Origin: JANLIQ01 sp964358205 | GTDB taxonomy: Bacteria; Patescibacteriota; UBA1384; 2-12-FULL-50-11 | Direction of reading: 5' to 3' | Length of the DNA stretch: 43,545 bases | Assembly: GCA_964358205.1 (NCBI GenBank) | Contig: CAYHNZ010000006.1 | Location: forward strand, 1-43,545 | Shown: positions 1 through 8,357 of the stretch, in pieces | How positions within the stretch are numbered: position 1 is the stretch's first letter | Layout: each line of letters opens with the position of its first letter | Translations under genes and position numbers: made by a program | Notes under the pieces: model-generated | The model's database searches: none | What the model was told of the DNA's origin: nothing | Seen by the model: the letters and a program-made list of their open reading frames with translations, nothing else

Positions 1-652
1 AGCGCTTCAGCTTGGTCTGCTTGTCTTCAACCTCCATCGAGGTTTGCCAGAAGAACAGGTACGGTGAGATGGTTGTGCCGAGTATAGCGACAAAGAGCAG
101 AACCGTTTCCCGATTTAAACTCATTGATGGTACGACTGTGTGAGAGATCGCTTCCTGCCAATTGGTTTGGGTGAAGTACGGTACGAACATATACGCCAGG
201 ACCGTTAGGGCAGTCCACTTAAGAAAATTAGCCAGCGTCCGATAAGAAGTGAAAATTAACAAGACGACAATCAGGATCGAGTAGAAAATGGCTAAAATGG
301 GTTCGGGAATCGGTATAAATAAATGAGTGACATCAGCCATCGCCGCTAAATCCGACCCGATATTCAGAGTAATGCCAGCCACAGCCAGACTAACCAAGCT
401 AACCAAAATCCAGCGAGGGTAACAACGGCGCAGATTACCAGCCAAACCGTGGCCGGTGACCAAGCCGATCCGGGCGCACATTTCCTGGATAACCGCCATG
501 AGCGGAAAGGTGAACAGGGCGCTCCACAGTAAACCAAAACCAGCCTGAGCGCCTGTTTGGGAGTAAATTACAATTCCTGATGGATCGTCATCACTCACAC
601 CGGTTACCAAACCAGGACCGATTTTATGCCAAAAATCTTTTAGACGACTCAT
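1..652 (-). CDS. Nramp-family divalent metal transporter (N-terminal part; runs off the window)
   Basis: Reading leftward from the ATG at 652, an open frame continues to the window edge without a stop (217 codons). It starts MSRLKDFWHKIGPGLVTG and continues with the segment SDDDPSG, then QEMCARIGLVTG, and later GTTISPYLFFWQ. These are hallmarks of Nramp-type metal-ion transporters, which move divalent metals across the cytoplasmic membrane with a LeuT-like fold. The first-helix motif reads DPSG rather than the classical DPGN, as in the Nramp-related branch, so Mn/Fe specificity should not be assumed. At least four hydrophobic segments are visible. The helix-6 region that would help specify the metal is outside the window. 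No clear Shine-Dalgarno precedes the start. Family is confident; substrate is unknown. Confidence 0.85.
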   Translation of the reverse strand, partial: MSRLKDFWHKIGPGLVTGVSDDDPSGIVIYSQTGAQAGFGLLWSALFTFPLMAVIQEMCARIGLVTGHGLAGNLRRCYPRWILVSLVSLAVAGITLNIGSDLAAMADVTHLFIPIPEPILAIFYSILIVVLLIFTSYRTLANFLKWTALTVLAYMFVPYFTQTNWQEAISHTVVPSMSLNRETVLLFVAILGTTISPYLFFWQTSMEVEDKQTKLKR

Positions 653-720
653 TATTAAATAGTATACGCATCCTGTAGTAATTTCTAAAATGGAACTGTG
701 ACGAGTTCTAGTAATTAAGT

Positions 721-862
721 CTGAAGGCTGAAGTCTAAAGTCTGAACTAAGTAAAAAGTCGCAAGTTCAAAGTACTTGACACTTAATACTTGAGATTTAC
801 TTTAAACGAAGTGAAAAGCGAGCGCTAGCGACAAATCAGACTTTAGACTTGAGACTTTAGCC
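721..862. repeat. Low-complexity inverted-repeat block A
   Basis: The spacer between the TPR gene and the transporter gene carries a perfect 15-bp inverted repeat (AAGTCTAAAGTCTGA at 731-745, its complement at 836-850) built from variants of the word AAGTCT(A/G)AAG. Inside it lies a 37-bp core (797-833) that recurs in opposite orientation at 10415-10451. The arm words recur at 40931-40966. It cannot code and would fold as a long hairpin in RNA, so a 3'-end or terminator role is possible. Confidence 0.7.
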
Positions 863-868
863 TTATTC

Positions 869-1675
869 CTATGCGGGGGTTAGTTCCCGGAGGTCTTTTT
901 CGATAACTTTGGTCGCCAACGGATCGAAACCCTTGAGTAAATCCTGGTACTGTTGATAATATTGTTGGGCTTCTTTTTGATTTCCCTGTTCGTTTTCGAT
1001 CGCCGAAAGCAAGCCAAATAGTTGGGCCAGACGCCTAGTGTAATTAGCGTCAGGGTGATCGGCCCGAAACCAACCAAGCGATTCTTCAGCTAGTTCGTAT
1101 GCCCGGTCGAAATTGCCTAAGCGAAACTGGATCTTGGCGGCATCCAGCAGGGTGGTGGCTCGAAAAAATCCGGCTGTTGGTTCTTTTTTGAATAATTGCA
1201 GGGCGCGATCGATAAAAGTTTGAGCCTCGTCTAGCTGACCGAGTTTGTAAAAATGCAGACCCAGCTTGTCGTAAGTAATTGCCAGCTCGCCAAAAAATTC
1301 TGTTGGCTCGAGCACGGCAATCGCTTTTTGAAAATAATTGATGGCCACTTGAAAATCGCCAGCGTAATCGCCGCAAATGGCGATGTCGCGGTAAAGCGCA
1401 CCAAGCATCTGGGTGTCGCCGAGTGACTGATAAAGCGCCTGGGCTTGAGCGAAAAAATTAAGGGCATCTCGATAGTAAGAACTTTCTGCACTGATCACCG
1501 ACTCTTTGACCGATACCCCGGCTAGATGGAAGGCTCTGGCTTTAAAAAAAGTTTCGTGAGCATCGGTAGCTAATTGAACTATTTCTTTGTAGGCGTCAAT
1601 GGCTTCGTCAACCTGGGCACTATCACGCAACCGATCGGCTTGGGCTAATAAATCCTCAAAGTCAATTGAGGGCAT
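869..1675 (-). CDS. Tetratricopeptide-repeat protein
   Basis: A 268-residue protein made almost wholly of TPR helices, for example DEAIDAYKEIVQLA, FQVAINYFQKAIAVL, LDEAQTFIDRALQLF and FDRAYELAEESLGWF, with the usual small-residue spacing of 34-40. TPR arrays are protein-binding scaffolds; no catalytic domain is attached and no signal peptide is visible, so it is probably cytoplasmic. The frame is open further upstream, but I prefer the ATG at 1675 (MPSIDFEDLLAQ). The longer form would overlap the upstream gene by more than 100 bases, whereas this start overlaps its end by 14, typical of a co-transcribed pair. The partner is unknown. Confidence 0.75.
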   Translation of the reverse strand: MPSIDFEDLLAQADRLRDSAQVDEAIDAYKEIVQLATDAHETFFKARAFHLAGVSVKESVISAESSYYRDALNFFAQAQALYQSLGDTQMLGALYRDIAICGDYAGDFQVAINYFQKAIAVLEPTEFFGELAITYDKLGLHFYKLGQLDEAQTFIDRALQLFKKEPTAGFFRATTLLDAAKIQFRLGNFDRAYELAEESLGWFRADHPDANYTRRLAQLFGLLSAIENEQGNQKEAQQYYQQYQDLLKGFDPLATKVIEKDLRELTPA

Positions 1676-2534
1676 CGGTTCCACGCTTGTGCTTACCCAG
1701 TCTGGGGTTGAGAAAATTTTTGTCTGACACGATCGATCGGCCGAGTCGTTTTTCGAGATTTTTTCGCGCACCACCAGCAATATCACCTCCGGCCTTGGCG
1801 TCGGCCTGGAGTTTACCCAAGCCCTTGGAATCTTCGTTCCGATGAATTTCGGTGGTCGCTCGCTCGCCCAGCATATTGAAGATCAGCTCAAAATCATCCA
1901 TATGGTCGCGCAGGTTTTGCCGTTCCAAACCTTTTAGCTTTTTGTATTGACTCGGCGTGACACCAAAAGTGGCTTTAGAAATTTCAGCGGTCAATATCTC
2001 GTAATCTCGGTCTGCCTGGGCACCTCGATTTTTCCATTCGTCAGTTAATTCCTCGCGAATGACGATACCGCGCAGGCGGTTTTCAATCCATTCTTCGTGA
2101 TAACCCTTGGCGCGGTAGAGAGCGCGGGTCCGTTTCATCCCTAGTTCTGGGTCGTCTATTTCTTGGACCCGTTCGTAGCCGACTTTAGCCAACCAGCGTT
2201 TGAACGGTTCGGCTTTGGGGCTGGGGATGGATTGGAGTAAGCGGAATAGACCTTCTGTATTCCAGCACAACAAATTCTGAAGGCCGCCGGTTGTACTAAA
2301 TGGCAGAGCAAGGGGGGGTTCGAATTGAACCCCCCCTTTTTCCGCGGGCGCAAACAAAGCGTTAAGCTCAGCGTCTCGATTGCGAATATTTTTTAAATAC
2401 TGGGAGGGATTTGGAGATTCTGTTAGTGCAACCACGATGTCGGTAATAACAAACCACCACTCATTTTGATGAACGATTTTACGAATTTCTTTCCGTCTAA
2501 AGATGGCAATTTTGTTCAGCTCGTCCTGCGTCAT
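1662..2534 (-). CDS. Bro-N / DinD-like protein
   Basis: 290 residues. The N-terminal ~120 resemble the Bro-N fold found in phage antirepressors: IAIFRRKEIRKIVHQNEWWFVITDIVVALTE followed by a WNTEGLFRLL segment. The C-terminal half (EELTDEWKNRG, then LTAEISKATFGVTPSQYKKLKGL, DHMDDFELIFNMLGE) resembles DNA-damage-inducible protein D, in which a KGL..Q..DHM-type segment is conserved. Known relatives are DNA-binding or SOS-linked proteins, but the molecular activity of this class is not settled. It overlaps the TPR gene by 14 bases and is probably co-transcribed with it. The pair may be an old phage-derived regulatory unit. Start is the ATG at 2534 (MTQDELNKI). Family fairly confident, role unknown. 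Confidence 0.7.
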   Translation of the reverse strand: MTQDELNKIAIFRRKEIRKIVHQNEWWFVITDIVVALTESPNPSQYLKNIRNRDAELNALFAPAEKGGVQFEPPLALPFSTTGGLQNLLCWNTEGLFRLLQSIPSPKAEPFKRWLAKVGYERVQEIDDPELGMKRTRALYRAKGYHEEWIENRLRGIVIREELTDEWKNRGAQADRDYEILTAEISKATFGVTPSQYKKLKGLERQNLRDHMDDFELIFNMLGERATTEIHRNEDSKGLGKLQADAKAGGDIAGGARKNLEKRLGRSIVSDKNFLNPRLGKHKRGTDALN

Positions 2535-2589
2535 CTTTTTATCCTACTGTCCTCAACCAACAATAACTAGAGATATTTTAGGCAAGGTG

Positions 2590-2686
2590 GTGCGGAGAAT
2601 TAATGAATCCGCACTGTTTGTACTTATAGGGTCTCTTAGTGGCTGGATTAATTGCTCCGTCCTCCTTCGCCGAAGCTACGGCGGGA
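2590..2686. repeat. Hairpin and CPR-style GC-rich repeat between secA and the Bro-N gene
   Basis: A 7-bp stem (GTGCGGA at 2590-2596, TCCGCAC at 2608-2614) is followed by a GC-rich palindromic stretch (2661-2686, CTTCGCCGAAG then CGGCGGG). Words of this second type recur between genes in many CPR genomes as far as I recall. Reading frames crossing it give the typical artefactual string SSFAEATAG. It may end secA transcription, but there is no U tract. Confidence 0.4.
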
Positions 2687-2707
2687 CTGCGCTCACCCCT
2701 CGTAAAG

Positions 2708-5338
2708 CTACGCATTTTTCCCATGGCAATGTTTATATTTTTTGGGACGGCCATCGGGAAGCGTCGCTCCGCACGGGCAGGGATCGTTTCTACCCACCTT
2801 AGCTTTAGCGGTGGTGGGCCGGCCGACATTGTCGTCGTTGCCCGATGGGTCATTAGTCATAATTTTGGCGGTGGGCGTCTCTACTTTTACGGGTTGGTTG
2901 ATCTCAATTTGTGCCCTTAAAAGTAAATCAGTAATTTGGGCATCAATCCCCGCTTGGAGCTGTTGAAAATGGTCGTATGCTTCTCGCTTATACTCAACAA
3001 TCGGCTCGCGCTGGGCGTAACCACGCAAGCCAATACTCTCGCGCAGTGATTCCATAGTCTTTAAGTGTTCGATCCACATCGTGTCGATTACTCGCAGAGA
3101 GATAGCTCGTTCAACGTCAAGTTTTAATTCGACTGGCCACTGGGTGCTTTTTTGCTCGTAGGCGACTTTTTGCTCGTCGGTCATTAACGCCCCGATCTCT
3201 TGGTGGAGATCGGATCCTTGATCAAGAGTCGTTTTAAGAATTCGTTCACGACGACGGTAAATAGCCTCGCGGTGCTTGTTCATAACATCGTCGTATTCGA
3301 CTAATTGTTTACGAATATCGAAATTGTGAGTTTCCACTTTGCTCTGCGACTGTTCGATCGCCTTGGACAAAAGGGCGTTATTGATACTGACGTCGTCAGG
3401 AATTTTTAACCGCTCCATCAAACTCTTCATCTTCTCGCCGCCAAAAATCCGCATTAAATCATCGTCCATCGAAACATAGAATTGGCTTACACCTGGGTCG
3501 CCCTGACGACCAGCTCGACCACGAAGCTGATTGTCAATCCGACGCGATTCGTGCCGTTCAGTGCCGATCACCAACAAACCGCCTAACTCGATGACTTTTT
3601 GATGATCTTTTTCCCACTGCTTAAACTCGATCGCCTCGGCATCCTTTTGGGGCGGTTGGCCGCCCAGGATGCTCCCTTCGTCGTTCTTGGCGGTCAGCCT
3701 CGGTGGCTGTCCACCAAGAATTATATCAACACCCCGCCCAGCCATATTAGTTGCGACTGTTACCCCGCCAAGGTGGCCTGCTTGGGCAACAATCTCGCCT
3801 TCTTTTTGATGGTGCTTGGCGTTTAATATTGTGTGAGGAACTTTTTCGGCCTTCAGAAACTTCGATAATTTTTCCGATTTAGCAATCGAGACCGTTCCGA
3901 CCAAAACTGGCTGGCCATTGTTATTGCGTTCTTTGATTAAAGCTGTGACAGCCCTGAACTTGGCGTCTTCCGACTTAAAAATTACATCTTGACGATCGAT
4001 TCGAGTCATTGGCCGATGAGTCGGAATAACGACCACTTCTAGATTGTAAATCTTAGCCAACTCCTCGGCTTCTGTGACAGCCGTTCCGGTCATACCAGAC
4101 AATTTGGCGTAAAGCCGGAAATAGTTCTGGAAAGTAATCGTGGCCATCGTCACCGACTCCTCTTGTACCGCCACCCCCTCCTTGGCTTCAATGGCTTGAT
4201 GAAGACCAGCCGAGTAGCGACGGCCCTGTAACATTCGGCCAGTAAATTCGTCTACAATTACAACCTCACCATTCTTGACGACATATTCTTTATTTTTATG
4301 GTAGAGAGCATATGCTTTTAGCGCGGAGTCGGCATGATGAACAAGCGTCACATGTTCAGGTGCATACAAATTTTCCACTCCTATCAGCCCTTCGAGTTTA
4401 GTAATCCCCTCGCTGGTTAACGACGAGGCGTGGGCCTTTTCGTCAACCGTAAAGTCAGTTTCCTTTTTCAACTTGGGGATCAAACTAGCGAATTTTTGAT
4501 ACAAGTCGGCCGATTCCGAACTAGGCGCCGAGATGATTAGCGGAGTCCGAGCTTCGTCTATTAAAATCGAGTCAACTTCATCCACAATAGCATATACTAA
4601 ATCCCTTTGACTTAGTTGTTCGACCGTCTGGACCATATTGTCACGCAAATAATCAAAACCAAATTCGTTGTTAGTGCCGTAAGTAATATCGGCTCCGTAA
4701 GCTTCCTGGCGCGAAACGGCCCGAAAACGCTTTAGACGCTCATCGGCTTCGCCGTTGTCGTGAGAAAGATCATAAACATAAGAAAACTGTGGGCCGATTA
4801 CACCCACCGACAAACCCAGAAATTGATAAAGTGGGCCCATCCAACCGGCATCACGACGAGCCAGGTAGTCATTGACAGTCACTAAATGTGCTCCTAGCCC
4901 AGTTAGGGCGTTAAGATAGAGCGGCAGGCTGGCAACAAGGGTTTTGCCCTCGCCGGTTTTCATCTCGCTGACTTGGCCACGATGTAAGACAGCTGCCCCC
5001 AATATCTGGACATCGTAATGTCGCAAACCGATTGTTCTTTTAGCCGCTTCGCGCACCAAGGCATAAGCATATGCTTCCTTCGGTTCTAATAGTTTATTCA
5101 GTCGTTCGCGACGCTGAATATTACGTTCTTTGCGGTCATTAAGAGCGTCCGTTTGTATTAATATAGTCGTTGCCTCTTTTGACAGATCGTTTTTGAGCTT
5201 TAGTGAAATCTGCTGAAGCTCGACATCAGTCATAGTTTCTAATTGACTTTCCAGGGCGTTGACTTCGTCAACCAAAGACTGGAAGCGGCTGACTTCTTTC
5301 TTGTTTGGGTCACCAAAGAATCTATTCAACAGGCCCAT
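2708..5338 (-). CDS. secA: Preprotein translocase ATPase SecA
   Basis: 876 residues, full length for SecA, the cytoplasmic motor that pushes unfolded preproteins through SecYEG. Visible motifs: Walker A MKTGEGKTL, Walker B/DEAD region IVDEVDSILIDEARTPL, TNNEFGFDYLRDNM, the preprotein cross-linking domain after it, motif region RGRAGRQGDPG, the C-terminal scaffold and wing, and a zinc-binding SEC-C tail (NDPCPCG...HCHG) at the extreme C-terminus. An oddity is an insertion after motif V, where the string ILGGQPP occurs twice about 17 residues apart. It lies 5 bases downstream of serS on the same strand, so the two are probably one transcript. The partner secG is at 40.6 kb. Confidence 0.97.
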   Translation of the reverse strand: MGLLNRFFGDPNKKEVSRFQSLVDEVNALESQLETMTDVELQQISLKLKNDLSKEATTILIQTDALNDRKERNIQRRERLNKLLEPKEAYAYALVREAAKRTIGLRHYDVQILGAAVLHRGQVSEMKTGEGKTLVASLPLYLNALTGLGAHLVTVNDYLARRDAGWMGPLYQFLGLSVGVIGPQFSYVYDLSHDNGEADERLKRFRAVSRQEAYGADITYGTNNEFGFDYLRDNMVQTVEQLSQRDLVYAIVDEVDSILIDEARTPLIISAPSSESADLYQKFASLIPKLKKETDFTVDEKAHASSLTSEGITKLEGLIGVENLYAPEHVTLVHHADSALKAYALYHKNKEYVVKNGEVVIVDEFTGRMLQGRRYSAGLHQAIEAKEGVAVQEESVTMATITFQNYFRLYAKLSGMTGTAVTEAEELAKIYNLEVVVIPTHRPMTRIDRQDVIFKSEDAKFRAVTALIKERNNNGQPVLVGTVSIAKSEKLSKFLKAEKVPHTILNAKHHQKEGEIVAQAGHLGGVTVATNMAGRGVDIILGGQPPRLTAKNDEGSILGGQPPQKDAEAIEFKQWEKDHQKVIELGGLLVIGTERHESRRIDNQLRGRAGRQGDPGVSQFYVSMDDDLMRIFGGEKMKSLMERLKIPDDVSINNALLSKAIEQSQSKVETHNFDIRKQLVEYDDVMNKHREAIYRRRERILKTTLDQGSDLHQEIGALMTDEQKVAYEQKSTQWPVELKLDVERAISLRVIDTMWIEHLKTMESLRESIGLRGYAQREPIVEYKREAYDHFQQLQAGIDAQITDLLLRAQIEINQPVKVETPTAKIMTNDPSGNDDNVGRPTTAKAKVGRNDPCPCGATLPDGRPKKYKHCHGKNA

Positions 5339-5343
5339 AGCGA

Positions 5344-6555
5344 TTAGATTCGCCAGTGTCGAGGTAGGCTAACCGACCCGTCCGGATGTTGGTTATTTTC
5401 AATATATGAAATCAGTAATCGCTCGGTCGCTAATGTACCGTTCAGGCTGTGGGCTAGCTTATCTTGGCCGTCGCTAGTTCGGTACTTTACACCCAGACGC
5501 CGGGTTTGAAAATCGGTACAGTTGCTGGCCGAATGGGTTTCCCGATAGCGCGCCTGTGACGGAAACCAGGCTTCGATATCAATTTTTTTGGCGGCTGTCG
5601 GACCCAAGTCTCCGCTACCGATTAAGACTTTCTGATACGGCAACTTAAGTTTTTTAACGAATTCTTCCTCCATCGAGACTAGAAATTCATGTTCCTCGAC
5701 TGACTTTTCGGGGGTAGTAATCGAGACCATTTCCACTTTGTCAAATTGATGTTGGCGAAACATCCCTTCAACATCTTTGCCGTAGGAGCCAACCTCTCGT
5801 CGAAAACAAGTCGAAAAACCGACCAAACGAATCGGCAATTCCTCTTCTTTAAAAGTCTGACCAGCAAAGAGGGCTAGCAAGGTTTGCTCCGATGTTCCAC
5901 TCAAAAGTAGATCGTCTTTTTCAACTTTAAAAAAGTCGTCTTTGAGAAACGGCAGGTAGCCGGTTTTTTCGAGCGTTTCCGCTCGGGTCATCACCGGCGG
6001 AATGATGGGAGTAAAACCGTGATGAACAGCCAGTCGGAGAGCTTCACCCATAATTTGCAGATGTGCCCAGGCGGCATCACCTTTCAGGTAACGAAAACGA
6101 GAGCCAGAAAATTCAGCTGCCGTTTTTAAATCTAGCCAGCCTAATTTAGTCATTAGCTCATGATGCGACAGACCGGCCCGAAGACGAATGTGACCAAACT
6201 GCCCGATGGTAGTATTGGCCGACTCCTCCTTGCCAACTGGCACATCAGCGGCGACTAAATTAGGCAATGACCATAATGCGGTTTTGACGGCGGTTTCAGC
6301 TTTTTTCAGCTCACTTTCAATAGCGGATATTCTTTTAGCCAGTGCTTGCGCCTTCTTCAGCACGGCTGGAGTGGGTTTGCCACCTCGACTCAACTGGTTC
6401 TTCTCGGCTCGAAGCGGATCGATCTCAACTGTTAGCTCTCGCCATTTGGTATCAAGTTTTAAGTATTCGTCGATTCGAGCCGGGTCTTCACCGCGCTTAG
6501 TTAGAGAATCTCGGAACTGATGGGGATTTTGGCGTAACAATTCACGATCAATCAT
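5344..6555 (-). CDS. serS: Seryl-tRNA synthetase
   Basis: 403 residues. The class II synthetase charges tRNA-Ser (and tRNA-Sec where present) with serine. Residues ~1-100 form the coiled-coil tRNA-binding arm (EIDPLRAEKNQLSRGGKPTP onward). The catalytic core shows class II motif 2 (FSTCFRREVGSYGKDVEGMFR) and motif 3 (NGTLATERLLISYIENNQ), plus the Ser-specific TSEQTLLALF segment. I chose the ATG at 6555 (MIDRELLRQNP) because homologues begin there. A longer open frame reaches 6618 but its extra 21 residues look non-native and would cover the promoter at 6562-6591. Co-transcribed with secA. Confidence 0.95.
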   Translation of the reverse strand: MIDRELLRQNPHQFRDSLTKRGEDPARIDEYLKLDTKWRELTVEIDPLRAEKNQLSRGGKPTPAVLKKAQALAKRISAIESELKKAETAVKTALWSLPNLVAADVPVGKEESANTTIGQFGHIRLRAGLSHHELMTKLGWLDLKTAAEFSGSRFRYLKGDAAWAHLQIMGEALRLAVHHGFTPIIPPVMTRAETLEKTGYLPFLKDDFFKVEKDDLLLSGTSEQTLLALFAGQTFKEEELPIRLVGFSTCFRREVGSYGKDVEGMFRQHQFDKVEMVSITTPEKSVEEHEFLVSMEEEFVKKLKLPYQKVLIGSGDLGPTAAKKIDIEAWFPSQARYRETHSASNCTDFQTRRLGVKYRTSDGQDKLAHSLNGTLATERLLISYIENNQHPDGSVSLPRHWRI

Positions 6556-6561
6556 GACCGT

Positions 6562-6591
6562 AGTGTACCAAACCCCCTCCTGAAACGCCAA
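6562..6591 (-). promoter_or_regulatory. Sigma70-type promoter of serS-secA, close to the start codon
   Basis: TTGGCG, 18-base spacer, TACACT, then only 6 bases to the serS ATG. If used, the transcript would have almost no 5' leader. Confidence 0.5.
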
Positions 6592-6646
6592 GGGTATGCG
6601 GTGCAAAAACGGACGCACCGTTTAAAGCCAGTGGTTTTTCCACTTT

Positions 6647-6675
6647 TAAAAAAATCCCACCCCGGGTGGGGTGGG
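6647..6675 (-). terminator. Intrinsic terminator of the 6704-7453 gene
   Basis: On the minus strand the gene is followed by a very strong G/C hairpin (CCCACCCC pairing with GGGGTGGG, 6655-6675) and then a run of seven Ts. This is a textbook rho-independent signal separating this gene from serS. Confidence 0.85.
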
Positions 6676-6703
6676 CAAGGGAGAGAGTGAAAAGTCGTAA
6701 GGG

Positions 6704-7453
6704 TTAGGAAACAACCTCACGACACCGAAGGTCGTCGTAGCGATAGGCGACATTGCACCTGTAGACATCGACCTTGCGATAGTCGGGACTCCAGCGGCAA
6801 CTCGGCACGCCACCGTCCGAATAGCGGGAACCAGTACAGAGGGTGGTGTTGACGATGTCCAGGAACTTCCCGAACTTCCAGTGGTACCAGAGTACCAAGA
6901 GAAGCTGTTCGCGGAGCGTTACACCTTTGATACCGGCTGCCTGAATGTCGTTGGCCGATTTGTTCTTGTGAACTTCATCAGCTTCGACCGTGTCGCGCAA
7001 CCAGATGGCGTAAGTACCGTCCTTTTCACTCCGGTCGTTGTGGGTAACAACTGCGTCATACGACTCGTCGATCAAGCGCCAGAACGGGAACCGTTCCTTG
7101 CACTTGGCGGCAGCCATTTCGGTTGTGACGCATTTGTCGGCGACAAGTAGCCAACCGAAACCCTCACGGGAAACTGGCACTCGTACCGACGAAAAGTCAC
7201 AGTCGAGACCGAAGACCTCTTGGTAGAAGCTCTCCTTCTCATCGAGCCAGTACAGAGCTGACTTGGTTGTGATGAACGGCTCGAAGGCCTTGCGGACTCC
7301 GGCGACGATTTCGCTTTGAGCGCCAGCGCAGGCCTGGGCGTCGCGGAATGTGAGACTTCCGAAAATTTTTCCGAGGGCACTATATACGGTTCCCCGAATA
7401 CCTTCCTTCTGTTCCTCCGTAGCCATTTTAATCGAAACTGTTTGATTCCTCAT
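6704..7453 (-). CDS. Conserved hypothetical protein of CPR type
   Basis: 249 residues with no domain I can name. I recognise the general type (a C-terminal stretch like TTLCTGSRYSDGGVPSCRW followed by an aromatic/Arg-rich tail DVYRCNVAYRYDDLRCREVVS) as a recurrent uncharacterised protein of Patescibacteria genomes. The middle contains WRLIDESYDAVVTHNDRSEKDGTYAIWLRD, and there are six or more cysteines. No signal peptide or membrane segment is seen. The ATG at 7453 was chosen because AAGGAG lies 8 bases upstream, one of the best Shine-Dalgarno sequences in the window. It is a single-gene unit with its own strong promoter (7579-7607), a structured leader (7501-7557) and a strong terminator, which suggests an independently regulated, well expressed gene. 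Function unknown. Confidence 0.8.
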   Translation of the reverse strand: MRNQTVSIKMATEEQKEGIRGTVYSALGKIFGSLTFRDAQACAGAQSEIVAGVRKAFEPFITTKSALYWLDEKESFYQEVFGLDCDFSSVRVPVSREGFGWLLVADKCVTTEMAAAKCKERFPFWRLIDESYDAVVTHNDRSEKDGTYAIWLRDTVEADEVHKNKSANDIQAAGIKGVTLREQLLLVLWYHWKFGKFLDIVNTTLCTGSRYSDGGVPSCRWSPDYRKVDVYRCNVAYRYDDLRCREVVS

Positions 7454-7500
7454 CAACTATTCTCCTTGCGGTTATATCCGCGGGTCGTAGGCCAGCTCAC

Positions 7501-7557
7501 AATTGAGATGGGCTACTGGAAAGCAATTTCTTTGCCTCCCAAAAGCCCACCTCAATT
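7501..7557 (-). promoter_or_regulatory. Structured 5' leader hairpin of the 6704-7453 gene
   Basis: In the ~118-base leader, AATTGAG + TGGGCT (7501-7514) pair with AGCCCA + CTCAATT (7544-7557) around a single a/c mismatch, giving 13 base pairs. A smaller stem, GGCAAAG with CTTTCC, can form in the loop. It lies ~45 bases before the start codon. Candidate cis-regulatory RNA; no known riboswitch class recognised. Confidence 0.5.
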
Positions 7558-7578
7558 ACTTGTTAAAATACTTGCTGA

Positions 7579-7607
7579 AATATACCCCAACCTATCGAGA
7601 AAGTCAA
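7579..7607 (-). promoter_or_regulatory. Sigma70-type promoter of the 6704-7453 gene
   Basis: TTGACT, 17-base spacer, TATATT on the minus strand, near consensus. Start of transcription expected near 7571. Confidence 0.8.
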
Positions 7608-7648
7608 GGGAATTGAGGACGATTAATTGTTTAGCTTGTGGGCACAAC

Positions 7649-8116
7649 CTAGTCGACGGAAATGATTTTATACTGAATTTTACCGTCGGGCGTTTCAACT
7701 GAAACAGTATCTTTGGCTTTACGACCCAAGAGAGCCTTTCCTACTGGTGAGTCAATCGAAATTTTGCCCTTAGTTGGATCAGATTCGGTTGGACCAACGA
7801 CTTCAAACTCATCAGCTTCACCGTCAACCGATACCTTGACCGTACTGCCGATGCCGATGGTGCCATTTTGAGATGATGCGCCTTCGGCAATTTTGGCATG
7901 CTTAATAATTTCCTCAACCTCCTGAATTCGGCCCTCGATAAACGACTGCTCCTCTTTGGCGGCCGAATATTCGGCGTTCTCCGACAGATCGCCCAATTCT
8001 TTAGCTCCTTTAATACGACCGATAATCTCGGGTCTTCGAACCTCGGTTAAGTCTTGAAGCTCGGTTCTAAGCTTCACTAGTCCTTCCGACGTCATTAAAA
8101 TATCTCTTTTTGTCAT
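7649..8116 (-). CDS. greA: Transcription elongation factor GreA
   Basis: 155 residues, the usual GreA length. The factor enters the RNA polymerase secondary channel and stimulates cleavage of backtracked RNA. The N-terminal coiled coil carries the conserved tip GDLSENAEYSAAKEEQ with the acidic D/E pair that coordinates the catalytic metal. The C-terminal FKBP-like domain shows VGPTESDPTKGKISIDSPVGKALLG. The ATG at 8116 is the expected family start. A monocistronic unit with a good promoter at 8225-8252 and a leader of about 100 bases. Confidence 0.96.
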   Translation of the reverse strand: MTKRDILMTSEGLVKLRTELQDLTEVRRPEIIGRIKGAKELGDLSENAEYSAAKEEQSFIEGRIQEVEEIIKHAKIAEGASSQNGTIGIGSTVKVSVDGEADEFEVVGPTESDPTKGKISIDSPVGKALLGRKAKDTVSVETPDGKIQYKIISVD

Positions 8117-8224
8117 TTAGTAATTACTAGTAGTTGGTTAGTTTATAACTTAGCCACTGATCGTTGAATAATTCAGTTGAGTCTGTTGAAAAGTGAAGTG
8201 TGTTTGACTTAGGCTATTACAAAG

Positions 8225-8252
8225 ATTCTAACAGCCCCACAGAACCTGTCAA
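8225..8252 (-). promoter_or_regulatory. Sigma70-type promoter of greA
   Basis: TTGACA, 16-base spacer, TAGAAT on the minus strand; a perfect -35. Confidence 0.75.
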
Positions 8253-8357
8253 GACTCTACCGCCTTTTGTAGGAAATGACAAAAAAATAACAGGTTGAGT
8301 AAATTTATGAGAGAATTAATCACCCCGAAACCCAGTCGTCGAGGTATGATGTAAAAA

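Noticed and set aside
2503..2966. Plus-strand frames around the secA 3' end
   Set aside because: Antisense shadows of secA extended by the GC-rich repeat, giving the artefactual string SSFAEATAG.
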